A DNA stretch of 64,000 nt from Pseudoxanthomonas koreensis_A. Its GTDB lineage: Bacteria; Pseudomonadota; Gammaproteobacteria; Xanthomonadales; Xanthomonadaceae. The stretch is taken from the NCBI RefSeq assembly GCF_041890415.1, contig NZ_CP169056.1, positions 2,418,001 to 2,482,000 on the forward strand, read 5' to 3'. Both the position numbers and the translations under genes were made by a program. The notes under the pieces are model-generated. The model was not told the DNA's origin and made no database searches. It saw only the letters and a program-made list of their open reading frames with translations. Every line of letters begins with the position of its first letter. The stretch's first letter is position 1. This document shows positions 25,148 to 35,279 of this stretch, piece by piece.

Positions 25148-27367
25148 TCAGAACCGGATGCGTGCGCCCAGGTACAGCGAACGCGGTTCGCCGGCATGCA
25201 GCAGTGCATCGCCGATGCCGGCACGGTCGCGCACGGTGAGCATGCCTACATGGCGCGCATCGCGCAGGTTGCGCAGCTCGCCGAACACGCTCCAGCGCGC
25301 ACGCTCCATGCCCACCCGCAGCCCCAGCAGGTGATGCGCGCGCACGCGGTAGGTGTTGGCGAAATCGGCATGGCGCGCACCGACCAGGTCGAAGGTCGGG
25401 CCGGCGAACAGTCCATCGGCATGCCGGTACATCAGCTCGCCGCGGATGGCGTAGCGGGGCGCGGCGGGCAGGTCGTTGTCACCGTACACCGCATCGCCAT
25501 CGAACGAGAACGCGTTCCAGCTGGCGCTGACCTGTGGCTCGATCCGGTGGATGCCGCCGCCGAACGGCAGGCTGGCCCCGGCCAGTGCCTCGACCCCCGC
25601 ATGCACGGTGCGGTCGATGTTGGCCGACAGGCTTGTACGCGGCGCGGCCGGATCCTCGACCGACAGGATCTCGTCACCGATGCGTGCGTAGTACGCCGCC
25701 ACGTCCCAATGCCATGACCCCTCGCCCGCCAGTTGCATGCGGCCACGCGTGCCCACCTCGACCACCGCGCCATGCATGGCATCCAGGGCAATGCCGTCGC
25801 CGCGCACGTCATCCTCCAGCTCGAAACTGGTGGGCGCCTCGTACAGGCGGCTGACGCTGGCGAACAGTTCGCTGGACGGCGCCAGTGCCCGGATCACCCC
25901 CAGCCGCGGGTTGATCGCGCTGTAGTCGGCGCGCACGCGCGACGCCGCGCCGCTTGCCGCATCGACGCTTGCCGCATCGACGCTGCGCACGTCGCGCGTG
26001 GCGGCCACCGCCTGCGCACCATAGACCAGGGTCCAGCCGGGCGCGAACGTCCAACGGTCCACCACGAACACTTCGGCACTACCGGCGTGCCTGTCGGCGA
26101 AGGTACTGCGGCCATTGCGGCGGCCGCCATCGTTGCGGAAGTTGCCGCCCTGCTCGCGGGTGTCGGCCAGGTTGATCCCGGCCAGCAGGTCGTGGTCGCC
26201 GCTGCGGCGCTGGTAGCGGAGCATGCCTCCCCAGGTGCGCTGGTCGGCCTGGCGCAGCAGGCTGAACACCTCGACCGGCTGCAGCGGGCCGGGCCCGTCG
26301 AAATCGACCATCACCTTGTCCACGATCGGGTGGTAGAGCGCTTGGTCCTCCCAGGACAGGCCCACCTCAAGGCGGCTGCGCGCATCGATCTGCCAACTGG
26401 CCTTGGCGGCCAGCCGGCTGCTGCGCACGTTCAACTGGTAGTGGCCGCTCACCGCCGCCGGTTGCGCCTGGTAGGGGTCGGCATCGAACTGGGCGCGGGT
26501 CAGCGGCCCGGCCAGTTCCTCGTCGTTGTCCACGTGGCTGGCATACACGCGCAGGCCGAATGCCGCCGTGGGTTGCCAGCCCAGGTTGGCATGCATGCCG
26601 GCACGTTGCTGCCGCGCATGCTCGCGGTAGCCGTCGCGTTGGCGGGCCTCGAGGCTGACCTGGCCGTCGAGCGTGGCGGACACGCCGCCGGCAGTGAGTC
26701 GCCCGGCGCGCAGCCCGTGGCTGCCGGCGTCCAGCGACAGTTCGCCCGGCGCGCTGTTGCGCGCGGTCGGCGCGATGAAGTCGATTGCCCCGCCCAGGGT
26801 GCTGGCGCCGTAGGTCAGCGCATTGGCGCCGCGGGCCACCACCGCATGGCGGGCCGCCAGCGGATCCAGGAAGCGGTTGTGGTTGTTGCCGTCGGCGGTG
26901 GTAACCGGCAGGCCGTCCTGGAACAGCTTGATGCCGTTGCCGTCGTAGCCTGTCGCGTCCAGGTTGGAGCCACGGCTGGAAATGAAGACCGCATCGCCAC
27001 CGGTGCCGCTGCTGGCCCACACGCCGGGCACGTAACGCAGTGCATCGGCCATGTTGGTGACGTTGCGCGCATCGAAGTCGCGGCCATCCACCACGGTCAC
27101 GCCGCCGGGCGTGAGCGACTGCTCGGCCCGCAACGCAGCCCCGTCACCCTGCACCTGCACCGCGTCCAGGGTGGCCGGATCGGCAAGCATGTCCTCGGCA
27201 CCTGCGGCAGGCGCGGCCAGGGCCACGGCCATTGCCGGCGCGAAGGCCACGGTGCGCAGGCTTGCGTGCCACGCCCGCCACCGGCGCGGCGTGCGCACGT
27301 GCACGGCCGCGCCGCACGGAATGTTCGCATCTACGAGAGGCATGGGAGGCATGGGAGGCAGGCTCAT
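25148..27367 (-). CDS. TonB-dependent outer-membrane receptor, copper-linked by context
   Basis: The 739-aa protein has a signal-like stretch (about 36-57, MAVALAAPAAGA). A plug domain (VTVVDGRDFDARNVTNMADAL, then RYVPGVW, ISSRGSN and GGAIDFIAP) precedes a 22-strand-type barrel ending in LYLGARIRF, with C-terminal Phe. The ATG 27367 overlaps the PepSY stop (ATGA). Family members import ferric siderophores, copper or other metals; the PCu(A)C and DUF2946 neighbours favour copper, by inference. A VDAASVDAASG micro-duplication lies in an extracellular-loop region. The start gives a long pre-signal region, so a later start is possible. Confidence 0.85.
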   Translation of the reverse strand: MSLPPMPPMPLVDANIPCGAAVHVRTPRRWRAWHASLRTVAFAPAMAVALAAPAAGAEDMLADPATLDAVQVQGDGAALRAEQSLTPGGVTVVDGRDFDARNVTNMADALRYVPGVWASSGTGGDAVFISSRGSNLDATGYDGNGIKLFQDGLPVTTADGNNHNRFLDPLAARHAVVARGANALTYGASTLGGAIDFIAPTARNSAPGELSLDAGSHGLRAGRLTAGGVSATLDGQVSLEARQRDGYREHARQQRAGMHANLGWQPTAAFGLRVYASHVDNDEELAGPLTRAQFDADPYQAQPAAVSGHYQLNVRSSRLAAKASWQIDARSRLEVGLSWEDQALYHPIVDKVMVDFDGPGPLQPVEVFSLLRQADQRTWGGMLRYQRRSGDHDLLAGINLADTREQGGNFRNDGGRRNGRSTFADRHAGSAEVFVVDRWTFAPGWTLVYGAQAVAATRDVRSVDAASVDAASGAASRVRADYSAINPRLGVIRALAPSSELFASVSRLYEAPTSFELEDDVRGDGIALDAMHGAVVEVGTRGRMQLAGEGSWHWDVAAYYARIGDEILSVEDPAAPRTSLSANIDRTVHAGVEALAGASLPFGGGIHRIEPQVSASWNAFSFDGDAVYGDNDLPAAPRYAIRGELMYRHADGLFAGPTFDLVGARHADFANTYRVRAHHLLGLRVGMERARWSVFGELRNLRDARHVGMLTVRDRAGIGDALLHAGEPRSLYLGARIRF

Positions 27368-28701
27368 GCGTGTGGCCCCGCCGCAGGCCGTGCCAGCCAC
27401 AGGCGCTCACCCAGCCACAGCACGCACGCCGAGGCCGCCAGCAGCGGCAATGTCACGAACATCACCAGCGCCGCCACCCGCAAGCCCCACGGCCAGGGCT
27501 GCTGCGGTGCGGGCGGCACGCCCAGCGCGCCTGGCGGACGCCGTCGCCACCACGCCATCGCCCCGGTGATGCACAGCCACGCCAGGGCCAGGGCAAAGCC
27601 GGTATTGATCCATGGCCCGACCCGGCCGAAATACTCCGCCTCGTGGATGTCCACCCCGGCCGCCACTGCGCGGGCGATGCCTGGAAGCAGGCTGCGATCG
27701 GCATGTTCGAGCACGCCGCCATCGCCACGGTCCAGCAACAGGTAGCGCTGCTGCCCACCGCGGCCCAACTCGCGCACCGACACCGCCGAACCGGGCGGGC
27801 CATCGACCATGTGGAACAGCAGGTCGCCATCCATGCCGCGCGCACGTGCCTGCCGCAGCATGGCCTGCAACGGCATCTGCACCTGCGCACCGCTGCCGCC
27901 GGCGAACACCGGCGCAAACCCGGCCGCGCGCGGTGCCTGCTGTCCCACCGCCGACTCCAGCGCCGGCAGCATGGTCCCGCCCCAGAAGCTGGTCCACGGC
28001 AGCGCCGTGCACAGGAACAGCACGATCAGCAGCGCAAACCACACCGCCACGCATGCGTGCAGGTCGCGCCAGAACAGCCAGCGGCCACGACCCACGCGCG
28101 GCAGCAGTGCGCGCCAGCCGCGCCCGTCGCGCGGCCACCACAGGTACAGGCCGGTGAGCACCATCACGATGGTCCAGCACGCGCCGATCTCCAGCAGCCA
28201 GCTGCCCGCATCGCCCAGTGGCCAGCCACCGTGCAGGCTGCGCGTCCAGCCCACCGGCCAGGCGCTGCCTTCCAGGCTGCCCAGCAGCACGCCGCGGTGG
28301 GGATCGACGAAGGCCGCCACTGGCAGGCCATGCGCGCCGCCCAACACCACCTGGGTACTGCGCGCCGGGTCGGACCGCACCACCACGCCGGTCACCGCGC
28401 GGCCGGCATGGAACACGCGCGCGGCACCCACCTGTGCATCGAGCGGCACCGATTGCGCCGCAGGTTCGACAAAGCGCAGGTCCGGATGCCGCTGATCGAC
28501 CCAGTGCTCGGACCACAGGTACAAGGTGCCGGTGACCGCTTGCCACAGCACGAACGGGATCACCAGCAGTGCGGCGATGAAATGCCAGCGCCATGCGCGA
28601 CGGCGCAGGTCGCCGGCGCGGTTGCCGGCAGGCGCAGCGGCGGCCGGATCGGCCACCGGCGGACGCGACGCGCGCGGCGCCGCAGGAAGACGGACGGACA
28701 T
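27364..28701 (-). CDS. PepSY-associated TM helix protein (reductase-like)
   Basis: The 445-aa integral membrane protein has the PepSY_TM layout: WRWHFIAALLVIPFVLWQAV near residue 40, a long periplasmic region, ACWTIVMVLTGLYLWWPR, WFALLIVLFLCTALPWTSFWG and a C-terminal pair of helices. Conserved WR.H and HxxE-like residues (DLHACVAV, DIHEAEYFG) are typical of haem-bearing iron/copper-linked reductase relatives. It overlaps the TonB receptor gene by 4 bp. It probably works with the receptor in metal uptake, perhaps by reduction, which is inference. Confidence 0.82.
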   Translation of the reverse strand: MSVRLPAAPRASRPPVADPAAAAPAGNRAGDLRRRAWRWHFIAALLVIPFVLWQAVTGTLYLWSEHWVDQRHPDLRFVEPAAQSVPLDAQVGAARVFHAGRAVTGVVVRSDPARSTQVVLGGAHGLPVAAFVDPHRGVLLGSLEGSAWPVGWTRSLHGGWPLGDAGSWLLEIGACWTIVMVLTGLYLWWPRDGRGWRALLPRVGRGRWLFWRDLHACVAVWFALLIVLFLCTALPWTSFWGGTMLPALESAVGQQAPRAAGFAPVFAGGSGAQVQMPLQAMLRQARARGMDGDLLFHMVDGPPGSAVSVRELGRGGQQRYLLLDRGDGGVLEHADRSLLPGIARAVAAGVDIHEAEYFGRVGPWINTGFALALAWLCITGAMAWWRRRPPGALGVPPAPQQPWPWGLRVAALVMFVTLPLLAASACVLWLGERLWLARPAAGPHA

Positions 28702-28765
28702 GGATGCTCCAAAGCACGCAGGCGCGGCACGGGAGGCCGCGCAGGTCACGGAAGGACGGCGTGGT

Positions 28766-29179
28766 TCAGGGCAGGCTGGGCGGACCGCGGCTGCCAAGGC
28801 CGCGCGGATTGACCAGCACCCGCAGGCGCGGTGCCGGCGGCAGGGCCAGATGGCGATGGCGTGACCAGGCCGCCGACAGCATTGCCGGCGGCGGCAGCGG
28901 CATGGCCAGCGAGGCCACCAGCGGGCAGTAATCGCAAAGGTCGCCAACGCCTGGCGCCGGCAGCGGATCGCCCGCCAGCGCACGTGCCGGAGCGGGCGCC
29001 AGTTGCAGGCCCATGGTCGTGCACAGCTCCGACCAGCCGGCCAGCACCTGGGTACTGCCGGCCGACAGCGCACGGCTGACCGACGGCGCCAGCGCCAGCA
29101 GCAGCACGGCCAGCAATGCCAGCCGGGTCATCGAGCGGTGGAGGTGGCGGGAACGGAGCACGCGCAGATTGTAGGCCAT
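28766..29179 (-). CDS. DUF2946 family protein
   Basis: The 137-aa product has a hydrophobic signal/anchor (LALLAVLLLALAPSVSRAL). A short secreted part contains GDLCDYCPLVASLAMP, the Cys-x2-Cys pattern of DUF2946, and a Pro/Arg-rich end. The ATG 29179 or 29131 are both possible starts. DUF2946 proteins commonly occur with copper-responsive TonB and PepSY genes. It heads that unit here and ends 64 bp before the PepSY start. Confidence 0.72.
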   Translation of the reverse strand: MAYNLRVLRSRHLHRSMTRLALLAVLLLALAPSVSRALSAGSTQVLAGWSELCTTMGLQLAPAPARALAGDPLPAPGVGDLCDYCPLVASLAMPLPPPAMLSAAWSRHRHLALPPAPRLRVLVNPRGLGSRGPPSLP

Positions 29180-29220
29180 GGCGATGACCACGCCGCATGC
29201 ACGCCCACGGAAGCCATTCC

Positions 29221-29323
29221 CGCAGGAGCGCCCTGGGGCGCGACCGCCTCCCGCACATCCCGCCATCGCGGCCAAGGCCGCTCCTACACCCACGCCCCCG
29301 TAGGAGCGCCCTCGGGCGCGACT
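29221..29323. repeat. Cluster of short inverted 'GGAGCG-CCC-GGGCGCGAC' repeats
   Basis: GCAGGAGCGCCCTGGGGCGCGACC (29222-29245), a half-inverted GCGGCCAAGGCCGCTCCTAC near 29268-29287 and GTAGGAGCGCCCTCGGGCGCGACT (29300-29323) are related imperfect palindromes. A further copy lies at 32595-32618. They resemble REP elements with a different stem. Confidence 0.7.
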
Positions 29324-29351
29324 GTGCTGACCGAGCGGTTCCTGCACAGGT

Positions 29352-29456
29352 CAGGTCGCTAAAGCATGCGCCTCGCCGGGTGTCTTCATTAAATGCCGGG
29401 TCCGGGCGCCGGTGGTTGTGGAACCGCTGCCAGTCGCCGATCACGCGCTGGAGCAC
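29352..29456 (-). pseudogene. IS3-family transposase C-terminal fragment
   Basis: The minus strand encodes VIGDWQRFHNHRRPDPAFNED with TRRGACFSDL after it. The NHRRP motif and its spacing match the end of IS3-type orfB integrase-like transposases (…FYNHRRPHQALGxxTP…). Nothing of the DDE core is nearby, so this is a leftover fragment. The match is short, hence moderate confidence. Confidence 0.5.
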
Positions 29457-29516
29457 ATAGGTTGGAGATCACCGGTCCAATGCAGCGGCAGGCTGGGCGG
29501 CCATGCATCTACGCAT

Positions 29517-30209
29517 TCACGGCGCTGGCAGCTGCGCGGCCAGCAGCCGCTGGGCTTCGTCCAGCGAGGCGACGATGCGGTGGCCCAGCGCGCGCACCTG
29601 GGCATCGGGCGCCACCAGGTCCGGCACCTGCACCGCAGTCATGCCGGCCGCCAGCGCGGCGCGCACGCCGGTCGGCGAATCCTCCAGCACCAGGCATTGC
29701 GCCGGCGCCACGCCAAGCCGCTGCGCAGCCAGCAGGTAGACGTCGGGTTCGGGCTTGGGGTGGAACACGTCGGTGCTGGTGCACACCGCGGCGAAGAACG
29801 GCAGCAGGCCGGCCTTGTCCAGCTTGTACATGGCCAGCGGGCGGCGGGTGGACGTAGCCACCGCGCGCGGTACGCCGCGGGCTTGCAACCAGTGCAGCAG
29901 CGGCAGGATCCCGGGCCGGTGCGGGATGCCGGCGGCTACGCGGGCGTCGTACAACTTGCCCGAATGGGCCAGCAATGCGTCGGCCGCGGCCTCGCCCAGG
30001 CGCTCGACCAGCATGGTCCGGCACGCCGCATCGCCGGTGCCCACCATCCGCAGCCAGTAGTCCGGCGGCAAGTCATGGCCCAGCGCTGCGGCGGCTTGTG
30101 CGTGGCAATCGGTGATGGCGCGCTCGCTGTCGAGCATCAGCCCATCCATGTCGAAGATCACCGCCTGCGGGAAGAATGGCAGCGGTGCGGGGAAAGCGAC
30201 GGCGGTCAC
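29517..30209 (-). CDS. HAD-superfamily hydrolase, beta-phosphoglucomutase-like
   Basis: The 230-aa enzyme shows the HAD motifs: AVIFDMDGLMLDSE (nucleophile Asp), VATSTRRPLAMYKLDKAGL (motif II Thr/Ser), KPEPDVYLLAAQRLG (motif III Lys) and CLVLEDSPTGVRAALAAGM (motif IV acidic pair). The cap is helical as in pgmB/GPH-like phosphatases. Start is GTG 30209, overlapping the pseudouridine synthase stop as GTGA. Substrate is likely a small phosphorylated sugar or metabolite and is not predictable. Confidence 0.88.
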   Translation of the reverse strand: MTAVAFPAPLPFFPQAVIFDMDGLMLDSERAITDCHAQAAAALGHDLPPDYWLRMVGTGDAACRTMLVERLGEAAADALLAHSGKLYDARVAAGIPHRPGILPLLHWLQARGVPRAVATSTRRPLAMYKLDKAGLLPFFAAVCTSTDVFHPKPEPDVYLLAAQRLGVAPAQCLVLEDSPTGVRAALAAGMTAVQVPDLVAPDAQVRALGHRIVASLDEAQRLLAAQLPAP

Positions 30210-30916
30210 GGCAACTCCGGGGAAAACAGGCGGTCCAGGTCGGCGGCATCGAGCACCCGCCAATGGCCCTCTGGCAGGTCGTCCAGGGCCAGGCCGCCGA
30301 CCTGCGGGCGATGCAGGGCCTGCACGTGGTTGCCGGCGGCGGCAAACATGCGCCGCACCTGGTGGTAACGGCCCTCGTGCAGCACCAGGCGCGCACGGCG
30401 GGGGCCAAGCACGTCCAGGCGTGCCGGCAGCAGCGGCGTGGTTTCCGATTCGAGCATCAGGGTTCCACTGGCAAACAGCGCGGCCTCGTCGCCACGCAGG
30501 TCCTGCGCCAGTTCGGCCTCGTAGACCTTGGCCAGTTTCGATTTGGGCGACACGATCCGGTGCAGCAGCGCACCATCGTCGGTGAGCAGCAGCAGGCCGG
30601 TGGTGTCGCGGTCCAGGCGGCCGACCGTGGACAACGCCGGGCTGCGCAACCGGAAACGCGGCGGCAGCAGGTCGAACACGATGCGCCCGGGGTCCTTCAT
30701 CGAGCAGGTATGGCCAGCCGGTTTGTGCAGCATCACGGTCAGCCCCGGCGGCGGGTCCAGCGGCTCACCGTCCACTCGCACGTTGGCGTGGTCCAGCGGA
30801 TCGTCCGCATACAGGACCTCGCCCTGCGCATCGGTGACGCGGCCCTCGCGGAACATCCATGCCACCTCCTTGCGGCTGCCATAGCCCAGGTTGGCCAGGT
30901 GCTTGACCAGCTTCAT
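30206..30916 (-). CDS. RsuA-family 16S rRNA pseudouridine synthase
   Basis: The 236-aa protein has an N-terminal S4-like RNA-binding region (MKLVKHLANLGYGSRKEVAW) and LMLHKPAG-like VMLHKPAGHTCS. The catalytic loop is STVGRLDRDTTGLLLLTDDG, whose RLD Asp is the nucleophile, and EGRYHQVRRMFAAAGN completes the RsuA/RluB/RluE signature. It modifies uridine in rRNA, most likely 16S. It is co-transcribed with the HAD gene (GTGA overlap) and starts 8 bp after the rsmC-like gene. Confidence 0.9.
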   Translation of the reverse strand: MKLVKHLANLGYGSRKEVAWMFREGRVTDAQGEVLYADDPLDHANVRVDGEPLDPPPGLTVMLHKPAGHTCSMKDPGRIVFDLLPPRFRLRSPALSTVGRLDRDTTGLLLLTDDGALLHRIVSPKSKLAKVYEAELAQDLRGDEAALFASGTLMLESETTPLLPARLDVLGPRRARLVLHEGRYHQVRRMFAAAGNHVQALHRPQVGGLALDDLPEGHWRVLDAADLDRLFSPELP

Positions 30917-30924
30917 CGACTTGC

Positions 30925-32076
30925 TCAACGGGCGCGCTCCTTCGATCCCCACTCGCGGGCGGCACGCTGCTTCGATCCCCATTCCTTCGGCGCGCGCTCC
31001 CTTGGCGCCCGCTCCTGCGATGCGCCGCCCTTCAGTGCCTCGACCACCTTGAAGCCACCGCCCTGGGCCAGCACCTGCACCCCGGTGAATGCGCGGGCCA
31101 GGGTGGCCTCGTACGGCAGGTGGCGATTGGCGACCAGCAGCAGCCGACCGCCCGGACGCAGCGCCTGCGCGGCAACCTCGATGAAGCGCTGGCCCAGGCC
31201 GGGCCGGTCGCCGCGGTCGTGGGCATGGAACGGCGGATTGCTGACGATGAAGTCGTAACCGTCGTCAGGCAGGCCGGTGGTCACGTCGTGCCAGTGGAAA
31301 CCCAGCGTGGTGCCGGTCGGGGCGGACAGGTTGCTGCGCGCCAGATCCAGTGCGCGCGCCTCGGCCTCGTACAGGTCCAGGGCCCGCACGCCCGGCGCAC
31401 GCGCCAGCACCTCGGCGGCCAGATAGCCCCAGCCGGCGCCCAGGTCGGCACCACGCCCGGCCAGGCTCGCGGGCAGTTGCGCGGCCAGCAGCGCCGAGGC
31501 CGGATCGATGCGGTCCCAGGCGAACACTCCCGGGCGGCTGCTGAAGCGCCCGTCGAGGATCGGACGCGGGGCATCGGCCAGGCGCCATTGCGCGGCCAGC
31601 GCCGCGTCGTGCGCGCCGGCCAGCGGCGGCGTCCAGAACACCCGGCAGTGGAACTTGGACAGCGAGCCATCCAGCCCGGCCAGTGCCTGCAGGTCGCGCT
31701 CGTGCGAACGGGCACCCTCGTCGTTGGCGGCGGCCACCACCACCCGCGCACCCGCGCCGGCCATCGCCACGGCACGGGCAAACAACGCGCGTGCCTCATC
31801 GCGCTGGCGCGGCGGCAACACCAGCACCAGCGCGGCGGACTGGCCGTCGTCCAGGTGCGGGTGCACGTCCACGCCGGCTTGCTGCAGGGCATCGGCCAAC
31901 GGGCGCAGGCTCTGTTCGGCCACCAGCGCGGTAAGAGGATGGCGCTGCAGCGGCCAGCCGGCGCGCGCACGCAGGAACACGATGCGCCCCTGTGGCGGCC
32001 ATGGCAGCACGCCATCGTCAAACGGCAACAGCAGCGCCTTCAGTGGCAGGTCGTCGGGGCTCATGGGCAGGATCAT
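30925..32076 (-). CDS. rsmC: RsmC-like 16S rRNA guanine-N2 methyltransferase
   Basis: The 383-aa protein has the RsmC two-domain layout: a degenerate N-terminal half, then a SAM-binding half with ADLGAGWGYLAAEVL, ALDLYEAEARALDLARSN and the catalytic motif DFIVSNPPFH. RsmC methylates G1207 of 16S rRNA. The last about 30 residues (EWGSKQRAAREWGSKERAR) are a repeat-born tail not expected in the family. ATG 32076 or ATG 32064 may be the start. RlmG is the other close relative, so the exact base is not certain. Confidence 0.82.
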   Translation of the reverse strand: MILPMSPDDLPLKALLLPFDDGVLPWPPQGRIVFLRARAGWPLQRHPLTALVAEQSLRPLADALQQAGVDVHPHLDDGQSAALVLVLPPRQRDEARALFARAVAMAGAGARVVVAAANDEGARSHERDLQALAGLDGSLSKFHCRVFWTPPLAGAHDAALAAQWRLADAPRPILDGRFSSRPGVFAWDRIDPASALLAAQLPASLAGRGADLGAGWGYLAAEVLARAPGVRALDLYEAEARALDLARSNLSAPTGTTLGFHWHDVTTGLPDDGYDFIVSNPPFHAHDRGDRPGLGQRFIEVAAQALRPGGRLLLVANRHLPYEATLARAFTGVQVLAQGGGFKVVEALKGGASQERAPRERAPKEWGSKQRAAREWGSKERAR

Positions 32077-32317
32077 CGGGATGGACCTGCATTATCGGCC
32101 AAGCCGATCCCCGCACCGGCCCCCGGCATGAACCCTTGCGCAACCATGGGCCGTGCGGCCAACGCCATGCATGCCATTGGTCGCACCGGTGGGCCGCATC
32201 GTTCCAACGCGGGATTGCACGCCACCGCACGCACCCGGCCCTGCCCCCGGATGACTGCAAAACCGGGAACTGACCCAGGTCAATGCACGCACCCGATGCC
32301 CGGCCGAGCATGCAGGC

Positions 32318-32545
32318 ATGGACACGAGTACCCAATCACCGGAAATCGACGGCGCGCTGGTCGCCGACAGGCTCGGCCTGGAGGTGGACGCGTTCCGCCA
32401 GTTGATGGCCGACGGCAAGGTCTCGGTGCTGTGCGAGCGCGGCACCGGCGAAGACGCCGGCACCTGGCGGGCGACGTTCTACTACGGCAGGCAGCGCGCG
32501 CGGTTCCTGATCGACGCAGGCGGAGAAGTGCAAGACGCGGCGTGA
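32318..32545 (+). CDS. Small DUF6522-like protein
   Basis: The 75-aa soluble protein starts with IDGALVADRLGLEVDAFRQL and has VSVLCERGTGEDAGTWRATF, then YYGRQRARFLIDAGGEV. The pattern recalls the DUF6522 family of short proteins; no function is known. It stands alone between rsmC (divergent) and groEL (convergent). The 240 bp upstream to the rsmC start show no recognisable element. Confidence 0.6.
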   Translation: MDTSTQSPEIDGALVADRLGLEVDAFRQLMADGKVSVLCERGTGEDAGTWRATFYYGRQRARFLIDAGGEVQDAA

Positions 32546-32594
32546 CCACGGGCCTGCACGGTGCATGTGCTGCCGACAGGCGTGGACGCTCCTT

Positions 32595-32669
32595 GCAGGA
32601 GCGTCCCTCGGGCGTGACTTCGCAAATGCCTGAAGACGTCCCGCGGTCGCCGGCAAGGCCGGCTCCTAC
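32595..32669. repeat. Two REP-type units in opposite orientation
   Basis: GCAGGAGCGTCCCTCGGGCGTGAC (32595-32618) is of the type seen at 29300. GTCGCCGGCAAGGCCGGCTCCTAC (32646-32669) is of the main REP type. They fill the gap between the DUF6522-like gene and the groEL terminator. Confidence 0.75.
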
Positions 32670-32710
32670 GGCGGATGCTGCCGTTTACCGGCTGGACGAA
32701 GAGCCAAAGA

Positions 32711-32737
32711 AAAACCCCGCCTTGCGGCGGGGTTTTC
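32711..32737 (-). terminator. Rho-independent terminator of groEL
   Basis: AAAACCCCGCC and GGCGGGGTTTT pair around TTGC. The stem is symmetric, so it could also stop rightward transcription from the DUF6522-like gene. It lies 31 bp past the groEL stop. Confidence 0.9.
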
Positions 32738-32768
32738 CGTGTCGCAATGGAACGGCTGGGGGGCCGGA

Positions 32769-34412
<1,644 letters not shown>

Positions 34413-34468
34413 GTGGAAAACTCCGTGATTCGTTATTCGTGATGGGTGACTGGAGGAGTGGGCGGCGC

Positions 34469-34759
34469 TTAGCCGAGCACCGCGAAGATGTCGTCTTCCT
34501 TCACCACCAGGTAATCGGCGCCATCGAGCTTGACCTCGGTGCCGCTGTACTTGCCGAACAGCACCTGGTCGCCGGCCTTCACCTTCGGTGCGCGGACAGT
34601 GCCGTTCTCCAGCACCTTGCCCTCGCCAACGGCCACCACCTCGCCCTTGATCGGCTTCTCGGTGGCCGAATCCGGGATCACGATGCCACCGGCGGAAACC
34701 TTCTCTTCCTCGGTGCGCTTGATGACAACGCGGTCGTACAGCGGCTTGATGTTGCTCAT
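34469..34759 (-). CDS. groES: Co-chaperonin GroES
   Basis: The 96-aa lid subunit shows KPLYDRVVIKRTEEEKVSAG, the mobile-loop GGIVIPDSATEKP, GEVVAVGEGKVLENG and YLVVKEDDIFAVLG. ATG 34759 follows AGAGGGA. It is the first gene of groESL, with the CIRCE/HrcA operator and promoter 48 to 75 bp upstream. Confidence 0.98.
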   Translation of the reverse strand: MSNIKPLYDRVVIKRTEEEKVSAGGIVIPDSATEKPIKGEVVAVGEGKVLENGTVRAPKVKAGDQVLFGKYSGTEVKLDGADYLVVKEDDIFAVLG

Positions 34760-34803
34760 TTCAATCCCTCTAAGTGATTGATTAGGTTCATAAACGGGCG
34801 GCG

Positions 34804-34833
34804 ATTCTAGCACTCGCACGAAACGAGTGCCAG
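34804..34833 (-). promoter_or_regulatory. CIRCE operator (HrcA) overlapping the groESL promoter
   Basis: CTAGCACTC-N9-GAGTGCCAG at 34807-34833 is the CIRCE inverted repeat with one arm position changed from TTAGCACTC-N9-GAGTGCTAA. On the minus strand it covers a likely promoter: CTGGCA, 18 bp, TAGAAT (-10 at 34804-34809). HrcA binding would block RNA polymerase and be relieved on heat shock. Confidence 0.9.
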
Positions 34834-34950
34834 CGCCGCGGGCGGCAAAAGTCCGGCCAGTAGACCGGATTGCAGGGCATATGGGGATGGCCCCGGGCCT
34901 TTCAAGGGCCGGGCGGCAGGGCACCGGCGCGCGAGGCTATGATGCCTCCG

Positions 34951-35274
34951 ATGAGTGTCCAGCTCGTCATCTGCAGTTGTCCGGACCGCCAATGCGCCGA
35001 GGGCATGGCCCAGTCGCTCGTCCAGGAGCAGCTGGCCGCCTGCGTCAGCGTGCTGCCCGGGGTGCGCTCGATCTACCGCTGGGAAGGGCGCATCGAGCAG
35101 GCCGACGAGGTCCTGCTGCTGGCCAAGACCACGGCCGGTGGCGTGCCGGCACTCGTGGAGCGGCTGCAGGCGCTGCATCCGTATGAACTCCCCGAAATCC
35201 TGGCGGTCGAAACCGCCGGCGGTTTGCCCGCCTACCTGGCCTGGGTGGCCGCGCAGATCCACGAGGTCGAGTGA
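34951..35274 (+). CDS. cutA: Divalent-cation tolerance protein CutA
   Basis: The 107-aa protein matches the trimeric CutA1 fold: VQLVICSCPDRQCAEGMAQS, EQLAACVSVLPGVRSIYRWE, DEVLLLAKTTAGGVPALVER and HPYELPEILAVE. It is linked to copper tolerance in E. coli and lies directly before dsbD there as well. ATG 34951 is preferred; ATG 34939 four codons upstream is possible. Its stop lies within 6 bp of the dsbD start, so the genes form an operon. Confidence 0.93.
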   Translation: MSVQLVICSCPDRQCAEGMAQSLVQEQLAACVSVLPGVRSIYRWEGRIEQADEVLLLAKTTAGGVPALVERLQALHPYELPEILAVETAGGLPAYLAWVAAQIHEVE

Positions 35275-35279
35275 GTCCG

